DNA from: Seriola aureovittata
Taxonomy: Eukaryota > Chordata > Actinopteri > Carangiformes > Carangidae
Direction: 5' to 3'
Length of the DNA: 64,000 nt
Assembly: GCF_021018895.1 (NCBI RefSeq)
Contig: NC_079381.1
Location: forward strand, 10,797,001-10,861,000
Shown here: piece by piece, positions 60,775 through 64,000 of the stretch
Position numbering within the stretch: position 1 is the first letter of the stretch
Layout: each line of letters begins with the position of its first letter
Translations under genes and position numbers: made by a program
Notes under the pieces: generated by a model
What the model was told of the DNA's origin: nothing
The model's input: the letters and a program-made list of their open reading frames with translations, nothing else
Databases searched by the model: none

Positions 60775-62417
60775 GTTTTTCCATTCTAGTTAAGTGCATT
60801 CTTACATGATCAATATTTAGTTTTATGCAATTCCAGTCAATTGTATTTATATATATATTATATATTATATCAGTGTAGCTTTCCTAAACTGAAAAATAGT
60901 AAAAGTTTAAGTTGTGAAATTTGTGTTTTAAAAAAAGATGAAAAAAGAAATCGCACATATATAATATTACTCCACTGGGTGGCAGCATTTGGTTAAATAT
61001 ACCAACAGCACACTTGCATGATTTGTAGCACCTACCTGACAGGTAGAACCACATGCTTTTAAAGCAATCCAGAAGGAGTAATATGCTGAATTACCTTTAT
61101 TAATAATTTAAAAATATGGAAATGGAAATATTGGGAGTTGTAGCTTCCTGCTTCTTGATACATTTGAAAGAATATGTTAAAATTGTAGGTTTTACTGTGA
61201 GCCAGTAACCAATCATTTGCTGGCTATATGTTGCTGCCAGAACGTGCACTTTGTGGACACTAAGTGGATCAGACACAGCAACGACTCAACTACAGTGAGA
61301 TAAAGAAAAGACCCACATGTGCCGTGTTTAACAGAGCTATAACAATTCCTTATCATCTTAAATTAAAGTATGAAAATAAGCTTTAACAGTTCAGTTTCAC
61401 AACCAGCAAATACAGCCTGGACCTGTAATCAGGTGAGGGGTGACTGCATCCCTGCTCTGTCTCTTTAACCAGCAGGCTCACTGTCACTCTGGTCCCTCCC
61501 ATTCTTGCAGCCCTCCAGTGTTGCTGGCCTGAGATGGGAGCGCACACAGCAGCACCATCACGGCCGAAGAAACGGGAGAAATCTGGAAAAGAGCATTTAA
61601 AAAAAAACAAAAAAACAACAACAACAATATCACATACGTGCCGCGGAGAAAATGGGATAATGAACCAACTCATTTACTCAGGCCGGGTCCTACCGCTTGA
61701 TCACCTCCTCTAAGAAACTCAGATGTTGTCGTCGCTTGTGTTTTGCGCTTTTTTATCCATTCTCCTTGAGCGCTGCTGGTACAAAGGCGCTCGGTCCGGA
61801 GCAGCAGCAGCAGCAGCAGCACCTGGGATTACCGCCATATGAATGGACAAGAGTGAACGGACCAGCTAAACCTGGAATTGCACACTCAGACAGTGAGTAA
61901 CCCTCTGCGAGATATAAACACTTTCTTCATTTTTTTTTTCTCCCTGAGATCCAGATCACCCGCGAAGACAACTGCTGTCATTGTGTCGATGCTGAGATTT
62001 TTTTTTTTTTTTTTAATTCTTCTGAAAGTGGCCTTTTCCGGAATAATGCATGAGAAAGACAAGCTCTGCTACAGTTTTTTAATCCTTCTTCTCTCACACA
62101 CGTTCCCTGTTATTCCTCTGACTGAACAGCCGGTTTCTCTTGTTCAGACTGGGATGTATTGTTGCGACTGCGCAACCGACGACAAGTGTCAGCAATTAGA
62201 CTGTGTGTTTCAGAAGGGGTTACCTACAGGCCTATTATAAACACTGTCCCTGCTTTACATCTGGAGGTGGACATTGTTGTCTGTACGGACTCTGTCGCGA
62301 ACTGGACTGAAAAGGGACGAACGGTGCGCCCTCGGCATCTGTACCCCACCCCCCACCACCACCCCCCGCCCCCCTGTGTGTGAATCAGGGTCGGTCACAA
62401 AATAAATTAGGCACAAT
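60775..62417 (+). other. bcr: atp2a2-bcr intergenic region and bcr 5' leader
   Basis: AT-rich to about 61400, then increasingly CpG-rich from about 61540 toward the bcr start, with a short CAG repeat (61800-61820) and T runs at 61930 and 61998-62013. The promoter and long 5' leader of bcr probably lie between about 61500 and 62417. An in-frame TAA at 62403-62405 shows the leader next to the start is non-coding. No TATA box is obvious. Confidence 0.5.
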
Positions 62418-64000
62418 ATGGTGGAGCCGGTGGGATTCATTGAGGCATGGAAGGCGCAGTTCCCAGAGTCTGAGCCCCCCAAGATGGAGTTGCGATCAGT
62501 CGGTGGAATCGAGCAGGAGCTGGAGAAGTGCAAGGCGTCTATCAGGCGCCTGGAGCAGGAGGTGAACAAGGAACGCTTCCGCATGATCTACCTGCAGACT
62601 CTCCTGGCCAAAGAGAGGAAGAGTTACGACAAGCAGCGGTGGGGCTTCAGGAAGACGCCGCTGAACGAGGGGATGGACCCTGCCACACAGGGTGCAGAGT
62701 CCCAGTCCCAGCAGCCACACATGCAGGAGACTGGTGGGGTCGGAGTAGTAGTAGGTGGTGGAGGGTATAGTGCTGGGAGTATGGATAGGGCCCGTTTCCA
62801 GCCTCTTGGAGATGGAGCTGGTAGGTCCAAACCCAGACCTCCACCAGCCAGGAAGTCAGCCTCCCACGGAGACGGCCTGGAGTCAGCCTTCGATGTACCC
62901 CAGCAAGTTGAGTCGACGTCCTGCGACAACCTGGATGGCCTTTCCCCATCCAAGCAGAGAAGCGGCATCACCGTCTCTCCCCGCAGGCCCACCCTTCCAC
63001 CCCCAGACAAGGAGCTGCCCTCTGACCCCAAGGACAAGCTCGGGATGGGACTTGGCGTGGCAGCTCTTAGATCCAACTTTGAGAGGATCAAACGGGCCAA
63101 CTCTCACTCTGCGGGTGATGTAGCTAAGGGCCAGGAGAAGCAGCTGCCCCCGCCACCACCGCCGTTTTACACCAATATGGAATTCCACCATGAGAGGGGT
63201 CTGGTCAGGGTCAATGACCGTGACGTCTCTGACAAGATCAGCACCCTGGGCAGCCAGGCCATGCAGATGGAGCGAAAGAGATCTCTTCACTCCCTCCCAG
63301 GTAACCTGGCAACAGTGGCTGGGGAGCTCCGCGCCAGGCCAGTCTATAGAGGACGTTCCACTGAGAGCACCTGTGGCTATGACGCAGAATATGAAGATGG
63401 AGAGCCCAACCAGAGACATTCAGGGAGGGCCAACGGGGGCAAACCTCCACCCCCGCCTTGGCAACCCTCTGATTTCCAGGCTTATTCCAGCGTCTATGTT
63501 GGTGGGGTGATGATGGGTGAAGGTGGTAGTGGAGATGGTAGAGGTGGTGGTGGAGGTGGTAGTGGAGTCACTATGAGAGACCATGGGGGAGGTGACGACC
63601 ACCTCCTGACCTGGCCACGTCGCTCATATTCCCCAGGTAGCTTTGAGGATGTCGGTGGAGGCGGCGGCTACACGCCGGACTGCAGCTCCAACGAGAACCT
63701 GACGTCCAGCGAGGAGGACTTCTCCTCAGGCCAGTCCAGCCACGTCTCACCCAGCCCCACCACGGCCTTCCGCCGGCCCTTCAGAGAGAAGAGCCGCTCG
63801 CCTTCCCAGAACTCCCAGAACTCCCAGCACTCCCTTGACAGCAGCAGCCCTCCGACGCCGCAGTCCCAGAAGCGTCACCACCGGCAACAGGGAGGCCATG
63901 TGGTCATGTCTGAGGCCACTATTGTGAGCGTTCGCAAGACCGGTCAAATCTGGCCACCTGCTGCTCATCATGACCTCTTGCCCCATGGTAGAACATCCCA
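62418..64000 (+). CDS. bcr: Breakpoint cluster region protein, first coding exon (partial)
   Basis: BCR is a cytoplasmic signalling protein with an N-terminal coiled-coil oligomerisation domain and Ser/Thr-kinase-like region, followed by DH-PH, C2 and RacGAP domains. The frame is open from ATG 62418 to the window end (over 527 codons), matching the very long first exon known in vertebrate BCR. The start MVEPVGFIEAWKAQFPESEP and the following helix IEQELEKCKASIRRLEQEVN (about residues 35-75) match the oligomerisation domain. A proline- and glycine-rich, low-complexity middle precedes FYTNMEFHHERGLV, where Y251 corresponds to the human Tyr177 Grb2 site. Further on, SCHVSPSP-like Ser/Pro regions and NENLTSSEEDFSSGQSS match the ABL-SH2-binding region. 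RKTGQIWP near the end is also conserved. Catalytic and GAP domains lie beyond the window. Confidence 0.95.
   Translation, partial: MVEPVGFIEAWKAQFPESEPPKMELRSVGGIEQELEKCKASIRRLEQEVNKERFRMIYLQTLLAKERKSYDKQRWGFRKTPLNEGMDPATQGAESQSQQPHMQETGGVGVVVGGGGYSAGSMDRARFQPLGDGAGRSKPRPPPARKSASHGDGLESAFDVPQQVESTSCDNLDGLSPSKQRSGITVSPRRPTLPPPDKELPSDPKDKLGMGLGVAALRSNFERIKRANSHSAGDVAKGQEKQLPPPPPPFYTNMEFHHERGLVRVNDRDVSDKISTLGSQAMQMERKRSLHSLPGNLATVAGELRARPVYRGRSTESTCGYDAEYEDGEPNQRHSGRANGGKPPPPPWQPSDFQAYSSVYVGGVMMGEGGSGDGRGGGGGGSGVTMRDHGGGDDHLLTWPRRSYSPGSFEDVGGGGGYTPDCSSNENLTSSEEDFSSGQSSHVSPSPTTAFRRPFREKSRSPSQNSQNSQHSLDSSSPPTPQSQKRHHRQQGGHVVMSEATIVSVRKTGQIWPPAAHHDLLPHGRTS

Noticed and set aside
61697..61900. Open frame containing a poly-Gln stretch upstream of bcr
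   Set aside because: It arises from a CAG repeat in the probable bcr 5' leader, is not in frame with bcr, and an in-frame stop precedes the bcr start.

Overview
The window is vertebrate nuclear DNA, almost certainly from a ray-finned fish and probably a percomorph. It has GT-AG introns, many dinucleotide microsatellites, a decayed Tc1/mariner element with typical teleost ends, a tRNA-derived SINE, a 5'-truncated LINE and other fish-type dispersed repeats. No prokaryotic, organellar or CRISPR features are visible. All exon models were read by eye from splice sites, frame and resemblance to known protein families.

Layout. Positions 1-21 kb are gene-poor: repeats, two TATA-containing stretches, and two 144-nt minus-strand exons (8301-8444 and 17564-17707) of a coiled-coil protein I could not name. 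Positions 21.3-25.5 kb hold a complete 15-exon minus-strand noc4l (small-subunit ribosome biogenesis, 530 aa). Positions 27.0-29.1 kb hold a complete 6-exon minus-strand pus1 (tRNA pseudouridine synthase, 421 aa), including a first exon that encodes a probable mitochondrial presequence. Positions 34.2-57.5 kb hold a complete plus-strand atp2a2 (SERCA2 calcium pump): 23 coding exons giving a 1042-aa 2b form. A candidate alternative last exon at 59.75 kb would give a 996-aa 2a-like form. Positions 62.4-64.0 kb hold the first coding exon of bcr on the plus strand, cut off by the window end.

The genes do not form a pathway. Their interest is partly syntenic: PUS1, NOC4L and ATP2A2 lie on human 12q24 and BCR on human 22q11, so the window joins segments that are separate in human. 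Other points of interest are the atp2a2 gene structure (apparent extra small introns, one intron ending in a 123-nt TG tract next to its acceptor, an antisense LINE with target-site duplication, and the 2a/2b switch) and the dual-start pus1.
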